The notes beneath the pieces were generated by a model. That model did not search any database. It worked only from the letters and a program-made list of their open reading frames with translations, and was not told the DNA's origin. A DNA stretch of 64,000 nucleotides from Synechococcus sp. WH 8020 (GTDB lineage Bacteria > Cyanobacteriota > Cyanobacteriia > PCC-6307 > Cyanobiaceae). The position numbers were made by a program, and so were the translations under genes. Of the stretch, positions 53,241-62,299 are shown piece after piece (the first letter of the stretch is position 1; each line of letters starts with the position of its first letter). Where the stretch lies: assembly GCF_001040845.1 (NCBI RefSeq), contig NZ_CP011941.1, positions 110,977 through 174,976 of the forward strand, read 5' to 3'.

Positions 53241-53421
53241 ATGCAAAGCATAGCTCTCCCTGCTCTTGTGTTCCTTGTATCTTTCATGCTGGGACGTGAG
53301 ACATGCTAACGGTGCAGCACCGGGAAGAGAAGCGTGTACGAAGCGGGACAATGGAAAGATCATCACCAGTAAAAAAATAATTGATTATTCGAGTCAGTAT
53401 TTAATATTTAAGGAGTTTTGA
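53241..53421 (+). pseudogene. Small secreted protein split by a frameshift
   Basis: ATG 53241, 6 bases after the previous stop, gives a signal-like peptide MQSIALPALVFLVSFMLG and stops at 53307-53309. Another frame open across the break continues HANGAAPGREACTKRDNGKI and ends SSQYLIFKEF before TGA 53419-53421. A single-base change between about 53290 and 53305 would join a signal peptide with an A-N-G-type cleavage site to this mature chain. Conceptual only. Confidence 0.35.
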
Positions 53422-53556
53422 TTTGCAAGAGTGTTTGGTTAAAACTTCTAGGGCTATTCTGTTTTGCGTCGAAGATTTTAATGTGTGCTTGCATGGGTCT
53501 AGAATGTTCGCTAACGAATATAGGGAAAAAGGATTGTTGAGGCTTGGGCGGCAACG

Positions 53557-53718
53557 CTATTGCAATTTGTGAGTGAGTGTGAGCTGCCAGTATTGAGACA
53601 ATAACTCATTAATGCTATCTCTATATTCACGAGCCTTGGTCCATTCAAAATTGCGAACTGCATGATGATATTTGCTTATTGCGTCAGACCTTAGGGTTCT
53701 AAACTCGATATCACTCAT
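53557..53718 (-). CDS. 53-residue helical protein with a UVR-like motif
   Basis: MSDIEFRTLRSDAISKYHHA, then VRNFEWTKAREYRDSINELL. The second block follows the UVR motif spacing (A-x(3)-x-FE-x-A-x-x-x-RD-x-I-x-x-L) known from UvrB, UvrC and McsA, where it makes a helical hairpin for partner binding. In frame, ATG 53742 adds eight residues. It is the only supported minus-strand gene in this accessory stretch. Confidence 0.5.
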   Translation of the reverse strand: MSDIEFRTLRSDAISKYHHAVRNFEWTKAREYRDSINELLSQYWQLTLTHKLQ

Positions 53719-53924
53719 TAGAATATTGCTGTTGAATATCATGGTGGTCTAAAATCTTGAGCTGCAAATTAGTGACCCCCATGCAATGACTTAAAATCGC
53801 ATGAAAACTGGTTATGAATTTATTAGCGAAGTTATTGATGGGGTCCGTGAGTAGTCGGCAAGAACTAGAGATTATGCAAATTTAACTGTGACCGCTAATG
53901 GCTTTGTGTTGCTATTGTCGGGGT

Positions 53925-54122
53925 ATGAAAAAGGCATTCTTGCTGCTTCCTGTCCTGCTTTTGTTGGCGTCTTGCGGAGCCAATCGGGAGGTATGTGCTC
54001 TTGCTGCTTCACGACAAATCTCTTACGAGGAAGCAGGGGAGCGGTTGGGGCTGAAGGACAACAGAGGAAAGGGGATTAGCTCAGTTGTTAGCAACTACTG
54101 TCAGTACTACTACAAGAACTAG
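53925..54122 (+). CDS. Small lipoprotein
   Basis: 65 residues: MKKAFLLLPVLLLLASCGAN with lipobox LASC (Cys 17), then EVCALAASRQISYEEAGERL and a Tyr-rich end (VVSNYCQYYYKN). Its stop (54120-54122) directly abuts the ATG of the next lipoprotein at 54123, so the two form an operon. No family recognised. The frame is open from 53898, but the ATG at 53925 fits the signal. Confidence 0.62.
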   Translation: MKKAFLLLPVLLLLASCGANREVCALAASRQISYEEAGERLGLKDNRGKGISSVVSNYCQYYYKN

Positions 54123-54458
54123 ATGATTAAAAAGAGAATCCTTCTGTCTTCTGTCGTCCTTGCATCTGTGTTGGTTGGATGCGGGAAGTATGCATCACAG
54201 GAGCAGGCAAAAATAGCTTGTGATAAATGGAAGGATAAAGGTGAACGTATTGATTATTTGGTCCACTTTAGCGATTCTGATACTTATGAAAAGTATGTTA
54301 CGGATAGAGCCTGTAAGTTAGAAGAAGCTACCAGTCAGTTCCTTGGCTTTCAAGGAGAGTTTTCGAGAAAGCAAAGAGAGGTAGAAGGTGAAAGAACGGC
54401 TTATCTGGATGTGCCTGAACTTATCAATCTAAAAGTTGTAAAGCGCTTCTATTACTAG
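54123..54458 (+). CDS. Small lipoprotein, shares a family pattern with 52974 and 7418
   Basis: 111 residues: MIKKRILLSSVVLASVLVGC with lipobox LVGC (Cys 20), SQEQAKIACDKWKDKGERID, VTDRACKLEEATSQFLGF, and the end INLKVVKRFYY. The EQA-x(3)-C-x-KW-x(3)-G block and the terminal VVK-x-F-Y-Y repeat the layout of 52974 and, more weakly, of the 7418 protein. Starts at the base after the previous gene's stop. Function unknown; envelope-located. The following interval 54459-54715 shows no gene I can support. Confidence 0.65.
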   Translation: MIKKRILLSSVVLASVLVGCGKYASQEQAKIACDKWKDKGERIDYLVHFSDSDTYEKYVTDRACKLEEATSQFLGFQGEFSRKQREVEGERTAYLDVPELINLKVVKRFYY

Positions 54459-54715
54459 CACGGGCGTAAATCAATTTAGCTGTAGTCAATTATTTTAAGC
54501 ATCTATCCAGGCGTAAAAAGGAAAGATCTGCGAGATTCCTTAGTGAATATTGCTCTGTTGTGGTAACTAACGCTTTTTTGAAGAGGTCAAGCAATTGTGG
54601 TTGACCTGTCTGTACTGGTTGGCGGCTGAATCCTGTGTCTTCCGTTGAGTTCAGCTTCCACGGTTTGCCTTGTTTGGGTTGAGACTTCTTCCAAACAGGA
54701 CAAGTTCCCAAGCCC

Positions 54716-55630
54716 GTGGTCGTCCCCCTCGTTTATCACCCGGCCTACAGCGCACCTCTGCCCTCGAGCCATCGCTTCCCGATGGCGAAGTTCAAGTTCC
54801 TATTCGAGGCTTTAAGTGACCTGGGGCTGATGACTCCCCAACAGTGGCATCGACCTCTACCAGCTCCCCGCCGCTGGCTCGAAACAGTTCATCAGCGCCG
54901 CTATCACGAGGCCTTTGCGCAAGGCACCCTTGATCGCCAAGCTCAGCGCAGGATTGGTCTGCCAGTTACCACTCCCTTGGTACAACGCACGTGGCTGGCT
55001 GTTGGAGGAACCCTCCTTACCGCCAGGTTGGCTCTTGAGAATGGTGTGGCCTGCCATCTCGCCGGAGGTACACACCATGCCTTTCCCGATCACGGCAGTG
55101 GATTTTGCATCTTCAATGATGTTGCTGTGTCAGCCAGGGTCCTTTTGGATGAGGGGCGGCTGCAGCGCTTGATGATTGTGGACTTGGACGTGCATCAAGG
55201 CGATGCCACTGCGCTGATCTTTGCTGAGGAACCGCGGGTCTTCACATTTTCTGCCCACAGCGCATCCAATTTTCCATCACGAAAGCAGAGCAGCGATTGT
55301 GATCTGCCATTCGTGGATGGTGTGGAGGATCAGGCTTACGTTGCTGCGGTTGGTGAGGTGCTTCCCTCACTCCTCGATCGCTTTAAGCCTGAGTTGGTGC
55401 TTTACAACGCTGGAGTGGATCCGCATCGAGACGATCGACTCGGGAGGCTCTGTTTATCCGATAGGGGACTATTGCAACGCGATCATCTCGTGTTTGATGC
55501 CTGCCTGCGTCGTCAGATCCCTGTGGCCAGCGTGATTGGGGGTGGTTACGACGCCATTGAGCCCCTCGTGATGCGTCACGCTCTGGTGTTCAGAGCTGCG
55601 GCAGACCAGGAGAGATTGCATGGTCTTTAG
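54716..55630 (+). CDS. Histone-deacetylase-family hydrolase (acetoin-utilization/acetylpolyamine type)
   Basis: A 304-residue zinc hydrolase. Active-site motifs: LAGGTHHAFPDHGSGFCIFN (His pair and ligand region), MIVDLDVHQGD (Asp and His zinc ligands), VLYNAGVDPHRDDRLG (third ligand Asp) and VIGGGYD. Bacterial members deacetylate lysine side chains, polyamines or other amides; the substrate is not readable. It stands alone between the lipoprotein genes and pdhA (convergent). GTG 54716 starts it, and VVPLVYHP is the usual family opening. Confidence 0.9.
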   Translation: MVVPLVYHPAYSAPLPSSHRFPMAKFKFLFEALSDLGLMTPQQWHRPLPAPRRWLETVHQRRYHEAFAQGTLDRQAQRRIGLPVTTPLVQRTWLAVGGTLLTARLALENGVACHLAGGTHHAFPDHGSGFCIFNDVAVSARVLLDEGRLQRLMIVDLDVHQGDATALIFAEEPRVFTFSAHSASNFPSRKQSSDCDLPFVDGVEDQAYVAAVGEVLPSLLDRFKPELVLYNAGVDPHRDDRLGRLCLSDRGLLQRDHLVFDACLRRQIPVASVIGGGYDAIEPLVMRHALVFRAAADQERLHGL

Positions 55631-55642
55631 CTGGGCAACATT

Positions 55643-56749
55643 TCAGTCTTCCGCCCAGATATAGCGCGTGAGCTCTGATGAATTCGGCTCTGGAGCATTG
55701 AGGGCAAAGTCCACGCAGTCCTGCACTTCAGCATCAATCTCTTTTTCGATCGCGCGCAGTTCATCAGCGCTCACCAACCCTTCACCAACAAGATCGCGTT
55801 CAAAGGCCTTGAGGGGATCGCGCTTGGCCCAGAATTGCTTTTCTTCCTCGGCTCGGAGTTCATCAGGGTCGGCAAGCGAATGACCTCGGAATCGATAGGT
55901 GAGGCATTCAAGAACCGTTGGACCCTCCCCTGCCCGTGCCCGTTCGATCGCCCGTTCAGCAGCGGCTCGTACGGCAAGCACGTCCATACCATCCACCTCT
56001 TCCCCTGCCATTCCGAAGGCAGCAGCCTTTCGCCAGATTTCCGGATCGCTGGTGGCGCGGTCATGGGCCATGCCGATGGCCCACTTGTTGTTCTCCACCA
56101 CAAACAGGATGGGCAACTTCCAAAGTTGGGCCATGTTGAGGCATTCAAAAAATTGCCCGTTGTTGCAGGTTCCATCTCCAAAAAAGGCTGCGGTGACGGA
56201 GTCACTGCTGGAATCGCCCATGGCATCACGCCTGTAGCGACTGGTGAAGGCAGCGCCTAAGGCAACAGGGATTCCCTCGCCGATAAACGCAAAACCGCCC
56301 AGCAGGTGATGGGCTTTCGAAAACAAATGCATCGAGCCGCCCCGACCCTTGCTGCAGCCGGTTTCCTTGCCAAACAATTCACTCATGACCTCACGGGCTG
56401 GGACGCCTGCGCTTAAGGCATGAACGTGATCGCGATAGGTGCTGCAAAACCAGTCGTGTTGACGCTTCATGGCGCCGATCACGCCGGTACTCACCGCTTC
56501 TTGGCCGTTATAGAGGTGAACGAAACCAAACATCTTTCCGCGGTAGTACATCTCCGCGCATTTGTCTTCAAAACGGCGACCCAGGGTCATGTCGCGGTAC
56601 AGCGCCAACCCTGTCTCGCGATCCACGCTGGCTCTTTGACTGGTCACGAGAGACGACAAGCGCTCGGCATGAGCTCCCATCGGGGACGCGCCATTCGCAA
56701 GCTTTTGATCGATGCCCGCCGCTGCGCCTACTGCGATGTCCTGACTCAT
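55643..56749 (-). CDS. pdhA: Pyruvate dehydrogenase E1 component, alpha subunit
   Basis: A 368-residue TPP enzyme. [20 protein letters not shown], the thiamine motif [20 protein letters not shown] and [11 protein letters not shown], and phosphorylation-loop-like [16 protein letters not shown] are present. It decarboxylates pyruvate together with the beta subunit and feeds lipoamide reoxidised by LpdA (39865). ATG 56749 ([12 protein letters not shown]) fits; an 18-residue extension is unlikely. Divergent from zipN with 86 bases between. Confidence 0.96.
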   Translation of the reverse strand: MSQDIAVGAAAGIDQKLANGASPMGAHAERLSSLVTSQRASVDRETGLALYRDMTLGRRFEDKCAEMYYRGKMFGFVHLYNGQEAVSTGVIGAMKRQHDWFCSTYRDHVHALSAGVPAREVMSELFGKETGCSKGRGGSMHLFSKAHHLLGGFAFIGEGIPVALGAAFTSRYRRDAMGDSSSDSVTAAFFGDGTCNNGQFFECLNMAQLWKLPILFVVENNKWAIGMAHDRATSDPEIWRKAAAFGMAGEEVDGMDVLAVRAAAERAIERARAGEGPTVLECLTYRFRGHSLADPDELRAEEEKQFWAKRDPLKAFERDLVGEGLVSADELRAIEKEIDAEVQDCVDFALNAPEPNSSELTRYIWAED

Positions 56750-56835
56750 GGCACCACCTCTTTGACAACGAACTTTAAGGGGCCGTGTTGAGGCGATGGG
56801 CAAAACCCCTTTCGCTGCCTAAAGTCTCTCTGCTA

Positions 56836-59049
56836 ATGAACGCAACGCTGGTGGAATTGCCCATCGATCATTTCCGCCTGTTGGGCGTCAGCCCTTCAGC
56901 TGAAACCGAGTCGGTGTTGCGGACGCTGCAGTTGCGTCTTGATCGCTGTCCAGATCAGGGTTTCACCCATGAGGTCCTCATGCAGAGGGCTGAGTTGTTG
57001 CGGCTTTCTGCCGACCTCTTGAGCGATGCGTCGCGTCGGCAGGACTACGAGAGCACCCTTCTCCAATTGGGTCGTGATCATCCGGAAGAGACGGCGGGGC
57101 TGGAATTGGCTTCCAGCCGTGAGGTCGCCGGTTTGATGTTGCTATGGGAGGCCCATGCACCGCACGAGACCTTTCAGCTCACCCGCCAGGTGCTGCAACC
57201 TCCTCAGGCGCCCGTGCTCGGTAGTGGTCGCGAGTCGGACCTTGCCCTGTTGGCGGCACTCTCTTGCCGTGATGCGGCCCGTCAAGACCAGGACCAGCGC
57301 CGGTATGAATCTGCTGCCGGGCTGCTGACTGAGGGACTGCAGTTGCTCCAACGTATGGGCAAGCTTCCCGATTATCGGCAGCGGCTTGAAACGGACCTAG
57401 AGCAGCTCACTCCCTATCGAATTTTGGATCTGTTGAGCCGTGATCTGGCCGAGCAATCAGCCCGTCAAGACGGACTGGTGATGCTGGAAACCTTTGTTCA
57501 AAAGCGCGGTGGTCTGGAGGGGGAGGCTGCCGACTTGACCACGGCTGGCATGGACCAGGGCAGTTTTGAGCTGTTTTTCCAGCAGATTCGCCGCTTCCTC
57601 ACTGTTCAAGAACAGGTGGATCTGTATGGACGTTGGGAGCGCTTTGGTTCCTCTGATGCCAGCTTCCTTTCCGTGATGGCCTTGGTAGCCGCTGGATTTT
57701 CCCAACGCAAGCCTGAGCGTGTTCAGGACGCCCGCAGCAAACTTCAATCCCTGGTGTTCGTTGGTTTGGATCTCAATCCATTGCTGGGATGCATGGATCT
57801 TTTGCTCGGTGATGTGGATCGGGCGTTGGAGCATGTTCATGCCAGCCCGGATGCGGAGCTGCAGGAATGGCTGGCGAACCACCCCAGTGATGATCTCGCG
57901 GCCCTTTTCGATTACTGCCGTACCTGGCTGGGACGGGATGTGCTCCCCGGCTATCGCGATGTCGATGCCCAGGTTGTTGACCTGGAGGCCTGGTTTGCTG
58001 ATCGAGATGTGCAGGCGTATGTGGAGAGTCTGGAGCGCAAGGAGGGGCGAAGCCTGCTAACGCCCGATCCATCCGCAAAGACTGCTCCAGACAAGGACTG
58101 GAGCTTTGGCAATCTCCCTCCATTGGGTCTTGATCCAGAGGGCTCCATGCCCCTTTCTTTTGGAGATGGGGAGGCCTTGTCTGACCACAGTTCAGATTCA
58201 GCTGTCGACGAGGCAAGAGGGAGTGGACTGAGCAGCTTTATCCCAGCGGCCTGGACAAATCTGAAAAGCCGACGCCCATCCCTATCCCGACTCTCAGAGT
58301 CTCGCCGCAAACTGTCCAGCCGGACCCTGTCACGTCTTTCACGGTCGCGGCTTTCGATGTCGCGCTTGTCCCTCTCCAGGCTTTCCCTGCCACAGCTTTC
58401 GCTCTCTCGGCTGTCGATGAATAGCCCTTCTTTGCCGCAAAACAGGCGTTCTTTGTGGATCGGCTCAGGGGTGGTTCTGGTGGTTGTGGTGGTTGTGTTC
58501 AGCCTTGTCGGGCTGAGGCGCGAGGCACAGCAGGAAATCGCAACCACCGCACCAACGAAACCCACGGAGGATGCCCTACCCATTGCTGATGACGTGTCTT
58601 CTCAGCCGAAGGCCACGCTCAAGCAGGAACCCCTTAGGTCCAGCGAACGCATTGCGCCTTTAGCGGTGGCAAAACCGAGTGAGGTTCAGCTGCAAGCCCT
58701 TCTCCAGGCATGGCTTGACCTCAAGGCAACGGCGTTGCTTCAAAAGGGTGGGACGGAATCCCTCGCTGAGGTGGCTCGTCCAGTGCTTGTGGGTCGCGTG
58801 CGTGATCAGCAGGCCGCCTTATTGCAGGATGGCCTCGTCCAAAACATCCAGGCTTCGATCACCTCGATTCAGACGGTGAGTTCAACGCCTTCTCGCATTG
58901 AAATAAGAGCACAACTCACCTACCGCGATCAAACTCTGAATGAACAGGGAGAGGTGGTTGCTGAAACTCCTGCTGGCAACTTGCCGGTCACCTACATCCT
59001 TGGCCGAGACCCAGATGGTTGGCGCCTGCAGGCTTATATCCCGGGCTAG
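56836..59049 (+). CDS. zipN: Cell division protein ZipN/Ftn2 (ARC6 homologue)
   Basis: A 737-residue divisome protein that tethers FtsZ to the membrane. A J-like N-terminal domain (LPIDHFRLLGVSPSAETESV, DASRRQDYES) is followed by long helical repeats. One membrane span lies at about residues 537-556 (GSGVVLVVVVVVFSLVGL) and a C-terminal DUF4101/IMS-like domain ends DPDGWRLQAYIPG. Just before the span there is a striking Ser-Arg-Leu-Ser array (residues about 475-535, for example SRLSRSRLSMSRLSLSRL), not something I know from the family. Linked function: FtsZ is at 23099. Confidence 0.88.
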   Translation: MNATLVELPIDHFRLLGVSPSAETESVLRTLQLRLDRCPDQGFTHEVLMQRAELLRLSADLLSDASRRQDYESTLLQLGRDHPEETAGLELASSREVAGLMLLWEAHAPHETFQLTRQVLQPPQAPVLGSGRESDLALLAALSCRDAARQDQDQRRYESAAGLLTEGLQLLQRMGKLPDYRQRLETDLEQLTPYRILDLLSRDLAEQSARQDGLVMLETFVQKRGGLEGEAADLTTAGMDQGSFELFFQQIRRFLTVQEQVDLYGRWERFGSSDASFLSVMALVAAGFSQRKPERVQDARSKLQSLVFVGLDLNPLLGCMDLLLGDVDRALEHVHASPDAELQEWLANHPSDDLAALFDYCRTWLGRDVLPGYRDVDAQVVDLEAWFADRDVQAYVESLERKEGRSLLTPDPSAKTAPDKDWSFGNLPPLGLDPEGSMPLSFGDGEALSDHSSDSAVDEARGSGLSSFIPAAWTNLKSRRPSLSRLSESRRKLSSRTLSRLSRSRLSMSRLSLSRLSLPQLSLSRLSMNSPSLPQNRRSLWIGSGVVLVVVVVVFSLVGLRREAQQEIATTAPTKPTEDALPIADDVSSQPKATLKQEPLRSSERIAPLAVAKPSEVQLQALLQAWLDLKATALLQKGGTESLAEVARPVLVGRVRDQQAALLQDGLVQNIQASITSIQTVSSTPSRIEIRAQLTYRDQTLNEQGEVVAETPAGNLPVTYILGRDPDGWRLQAYIPG

Positions 59050-59149
59050 CCACCTTGCTTAGGCGCTCGCTGTCTCTGGATCCACCCATGATGTTCAACA
59101 AAGGGCCGAGACTTTTACAGTTGGATCCAGTGCCGCGCGGACTTCCTCC

Positions 59150-60643
59150 ATGTTTGACGAGCTTTCAGCCCGTTTTGAAGATGCCGTCAAAGGGCTGAGG
59201 GGCCAGGACACAATCTCCGAAACGAATGTGGAGGGGGCGCTCAAGGAGGTCCGGCGGGCGCTCCTCGAGGCGGATGTGAGTCTGCCGGTGGTGAAGGATT
59301 TTGTCTCTGAAGTTCGTGAAAAAGCGGTCGGTGCTGAGGTTGTTCGTGGTGTAACGCCCGACCAGAAGTTCATTCAGGTTGTGCATGAGCAGCTTGTCGA
59401 CGTGATGGGCGGCGGCAATGCCCCGCTCGCGAAGGCCGATCAAGCGCCCACGGTGGTGTTGATGGCTGGGTTGCAGGGGGCCGGTAAAACCACGGCGACG
59501 GCCAAGTTGGGTCTTCATTTAAAGGATCAGGGTCGCAGGGCCCTGATGGTGGGTGCCGATGTGTACCGCCCTGCTGCAATTGAGCAGCTGAAGACCCTCG
59601 GCGGTCAGATCGGTGTGGATGTGTTCAGTCTTGGCATTGAGGCGAAGCCTGAGGCCATCGCAGCTGCCGGTTTGGCCAAGGCAAAAGATGAGGGGTACGA
59701 CACCCTCTTGGTCGACACGGCTGGCCGTTTGCAAATCGACTCCGAGATGATGGAGGAGATGGTGCGGATTCGTGGCGCCGTGCAGCCCGATGAGGTGCTG
59801 TTGGTGGTGGATTCGATGATTGGCCAGGAGGCGGCCGAGCTCACCCGCGCTTTCCACGATCAGGTGGGGATTACCGGAGCTGTGCTCACGAAGCTCGATG
59901 GTGATTCACGCGGTGGTGCGGCGCTGTCGATTCGCAAGGTGAGCGGTCAGCCGATCAAATTCATCGGTACGGGCGAAAAGGTTGAGGCTCTTCAGCCTTT
60001 CCACCCCGAGCGGATGGCGAGTCGCATTCTCGGGATGGGGGACGTGCTCACGCTGGTGGAGAAGGCGCAGAAAGAGGTTGAACTCGCTGACGTTGAAAAA
60101 ATGCAGAAAAAGCTGCAAGAAGCGTCGTTTGATTTTTCCGATTTCCTGCAGCAAATGCGCTTGATCAAGCGCATGGGTTCCCTTGGGGGACTGATGAAAA
60201 TGATCCCTGGGATGAACAAAATCGACGACGGCATGCTCAAGCAGGGAGAGCAGCAGTTGAAAAAAATCGAAGCGATGATCGGTTCGATGACAGCGGCGGA
60301 ACGGACGCAGCCTGAGTTGCTGGCAGCGCAGCCCTCGAGGCGCCGCCGGATTGCCTCAGGATGCGGCTACCAAGCAGCTGATGTCGACAAAGTGCTGGCT
60401 GATTTCCAAAAGATGCGCGGCTTTATGCAGCAGATGACCAAAGGCGGAGGAATGCCTGGAATGCCAGGGATGCCAGGCATGGGTGGAGGTGGATTCCCCG
60501 GAATGGGTGGCGGGATGCCAGGCATGGGTGGAGGCATGCCCGGAATGCCAGGGATGGGGGGTGGAATGCCAGCTGGCCAGCCTGGAGCAGCTCCCCGTCG
60601 GCAGCGCCCTTACAAGAAGAAGAAGGGTTTTGGTCAGCTTTGA
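59150..60643 (+). CDS. ffh: Signal recognition particle protein Ffh
   Basis: A 497-residue GTPase that binds SRP RNA and signal peptides. N domain MFDELSARFEDAVKGLRGQD, G domain loops MAGLQGAGKTTATAKLGLHL, DTAGRLQIDSEMMEEM and TKLDGDSRGGAALS, then the Met-rich M domain with SRRRRIASGCG. The tail is a Gly-Met-Pro repeat (GMPGMPGMGGG, positions about 60450-60580) ending in a basic KKKKGFGQL. RNA partner at 23008. rpsP follows by 76 bases. Confidence 0.96.
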   Translation: MFDELSARFEDAVKGLRGQDTISETNVEGALKEVRRALLEADVSLPVVKDFVSEVREKAVGAEVVRGVTPDQKFIQVVHEQLVDVMGGGNAPLAKADQAPTVVLMAGLQGAGKTTATAKLGLHLKDQGRRALMVGADVYRPAAIEQLKTLGGQIGVDVFSLGIEAKPEAIAAAGLAKAKDEGYDTLLVDTAGRLQIDSEMMEEMVRIRGAVQPDEVLLVVDSMIGQEAAELTRAFHDQVGITGAVLTKLDGDSRGGAALSIRKVSGQPIKFIGTGEKVEALQPFHPERMASRILGMGDVLTLVEKAQKEVELADVEKMQKKLQEASFDFSDFLQQMRLIKRMGSLGGLMKMIPGMNKIDDGMLKQGEQQLKKIEAMIGSMTAAERTQPELLAAQPSRRRRIASGCGYQAADVDKVLADFQKMRGFMQQMTKGGGMPGMPGMPGMGGGGFPGMGGGMPGMGGGMPGMPGMGGGMPAGQPGAAPRRQRPYKKKKGFGQL

Positions 60644-60719
60644 GTCCGCGGCACGGTAGGTTGGTCGCTTAGCGCAACGATTTTGCTGTGCTGAATTCCA
60701 CCTTTAAGCAAGCGCCACG

Positions 60720-61115
60720 ATGATCAAGCTCCGCCTGAAGCGGTTCGGTAAGAAGCGGGAAGCGAGTTTCCGCCTCGTGGCCTGCAACAGCACGTCACGC
60801 CGAGATGGCCGCCCCCTGCAGGAGCTGGGCTTTTACAACCCACGCACCAAGGAGACCCGCTTAGACGCCGAGGCCCTACGTGTGCGCCTCAGTCAGGGTG
60901 CTCAGCCCACCGATGCCGTTCGCTCCCTGCTCGAGAAGGGCGGATTGCTCGAAAAGTCTGTGCGACCTGCTGAGACCATCGGCAAGTTGAAGCAAGCTGC
61001 TGCCCGCGAAGCTGCCGGGAAGAAGGCTGCAAAAGAAGCAGCAGAAGCCAAGGCTGCAGAAGCATCAGCGGCAAGTGAATCTGACGATTCAGGCACTGAA
61101 TCAGCCGAAGGCTGA
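60720..61115 (+). CDS. rpsP: 30S ribosomal protein S16
   Basis: 131 residues. [20 protein letters not shown] and [20 protein letters not shown] are the S16 core, ending at about residue 85. The C-terminal 45 residues form an Ala/Glu/Lys-rich extension ([20 protein letters not shown]) longer than in E. coli S16. Order ffh, rpsP, phoH on one strand. Confidence 0.97.
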   Translation: MIKLRLKRFGKKREASFRLVACNSTSRRDGRPLQELGFYNPRTKETRLDAEALRVRLSQGAQPTDAVRSLLEKGGLLEKSVRPAETIGKLKQAAAREAAGKKAAKEAAEAKAAEASAASESDDSGTESAEG

Positions 61116-61123
61116 TCAAACCC

Positions 61124-62143
61124 ATGCGCGAAGCTGCCGCAACAGGTCGCTTCGTCCTTGATCTCCCCCATTCTGAAGCCGCTCTTGCGTTAGCAGGATC
61201 GGCAGAACAGACTCTGCATCAATTGGAGGCCCTCACCGGTGCGTCCCTTGTGATGCGGGGTCTTCAGCTTGAAATGTCTGGTCATCTTGTCCAGATCGAA
61301 CGTGCTGCCGCGGTGGTGGAGTTGGTCCGGCCGATCTGGCAGCACGGTCAAGCGGTCTCTCAAGTTGATCTGCAATCAGCGTTGGGAGCCTTAAACACCG
61401 GCCAAGCTGAAGATCATGTCGCCATGGGCGATCAGGTGCTCGCCCGCAACCAAAAGGGCAACCTTCTGCGTCCGCGCACGTTGCGTCAGAAGAAGTACGT
61501 GGATGCGATGGAGCGCCATGACCTCACCTTTGCGCTTGGTCCTGCCGGGACGGGAAAAACATTCCTGGCGGCAGTGCTGGCTGTGCGCATGCTCACGGAG
61601 CGAAAGGTTGAGCGCTTGATCCTCACGCGGCCAGCCGTTGAGGCTGGAGAGCGTCTTGGTTTTCTTCCTGGCGACTTACAGCAAAAAATTGACCCCTATC
61701 TCAGGCCCCTCTACGACTCCTTGCATGCCCTGCTTGGACCTGAGAAAACCACCTCTCTGCTTGAAAAAGGTGTGATTGAAGTGGCTCCACTCGCTTATAT
61801 GCGAGGTCGAACCCTGGCCGGCGCGTTTGTGATTCTTGATGAGGCGCAAAACACCACGCCTGCCCAGATGCGCATGGTGCTTACGCGTTTAGGGGAGCGC
61901 TCACGCATGGTTGTCACGGGTGATATCACCCAGCAGGATTTACCTCCTGGCCAGTTGAGTGGTTTGGTGGAAGCAGCGCAGGTGATGGAGGGGGTGGCCG
62001 GTGTTGCCGTCTGTCATCTCACAGCGGCTGATGTGGTGCGCCATCCGCTGGTGCAACGCGTAGTGGAGGCCTATGCCAGCTTTGATGACCAATCTGACTC
62101 TCAAACAGCAGCTGATACGAGCCGGCTCAGGGGTCCTGAATAG
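61124..62143 (+). CDS. phoH: PhoH family ATPase
   Basis: A 339-residue P-loop protein. Walker A in LGPAGTGKTFLAAVLAV, Walker B in FVILDEAQNTTPAQMRMVLT, plus MVVTGDITQQDLPPGQLSGL. A KH-like N-terminal part (residues 1-90) precedes it. Such PhoH/YbeZ proteins are RNA-linked ATPases that work with YbeY; a ybeY gene is not in this window. The start is 8 bases after rpsP, so it is in the same operon. Confidence 0.92.
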   Translation: MREAAATGRFVLDLPHSEAALALAGSAEQTLHQLEALTGASLVMRGLQLEMSGHLVQIERAAAVVELVRPIWQHGQAVSQVDLQSALGALNTGQAEDHVAMGDQVLARNQKGNLLRPRTLRQKKYVDAMERHDLTFALGPAGTGKTFLAAVLAVRMLTERKVERLILTRPAVEAGERLGFLPGDLQQKIDPYLRPLYDSLHALLGPEKTTSLLEKGVIEVAPLAYMRGRTLAGAFVILDEAQNTTPAQMRMVLTRLGERSRMVVTGDITQQDLPPGQLSGLVEAAQVMEGVAGVAVCHLTAADVVRHPLVQRVVEAYASFDDQSDSQTAADTSRLRGPE

Positions 62144-62299
62144 GGATCAGCAACTGTAATTTTTGTCACCTGCTCGCAGATGGGGTCAGGGTTTAGAAAG
62201 GTTTACCTTGTGATCTGAATCGATAGGGGGATCCACACTTCTGCTGTCGGCCATTCCCTGTCATCGCTGGCAAGATATAGGCAGTCTTCAGTGAAAGGC

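Noticed and set aside
54490-54711. 73-codon minus-strand ORF upstream of the histone-deacetylase-like gene
   Set aside because: Its end (SLRNLADLSFLRLDRCLK) looks protein-like, but the first half does not, the start codon is poor and it would fill the promoter region of the next gene. Left open.
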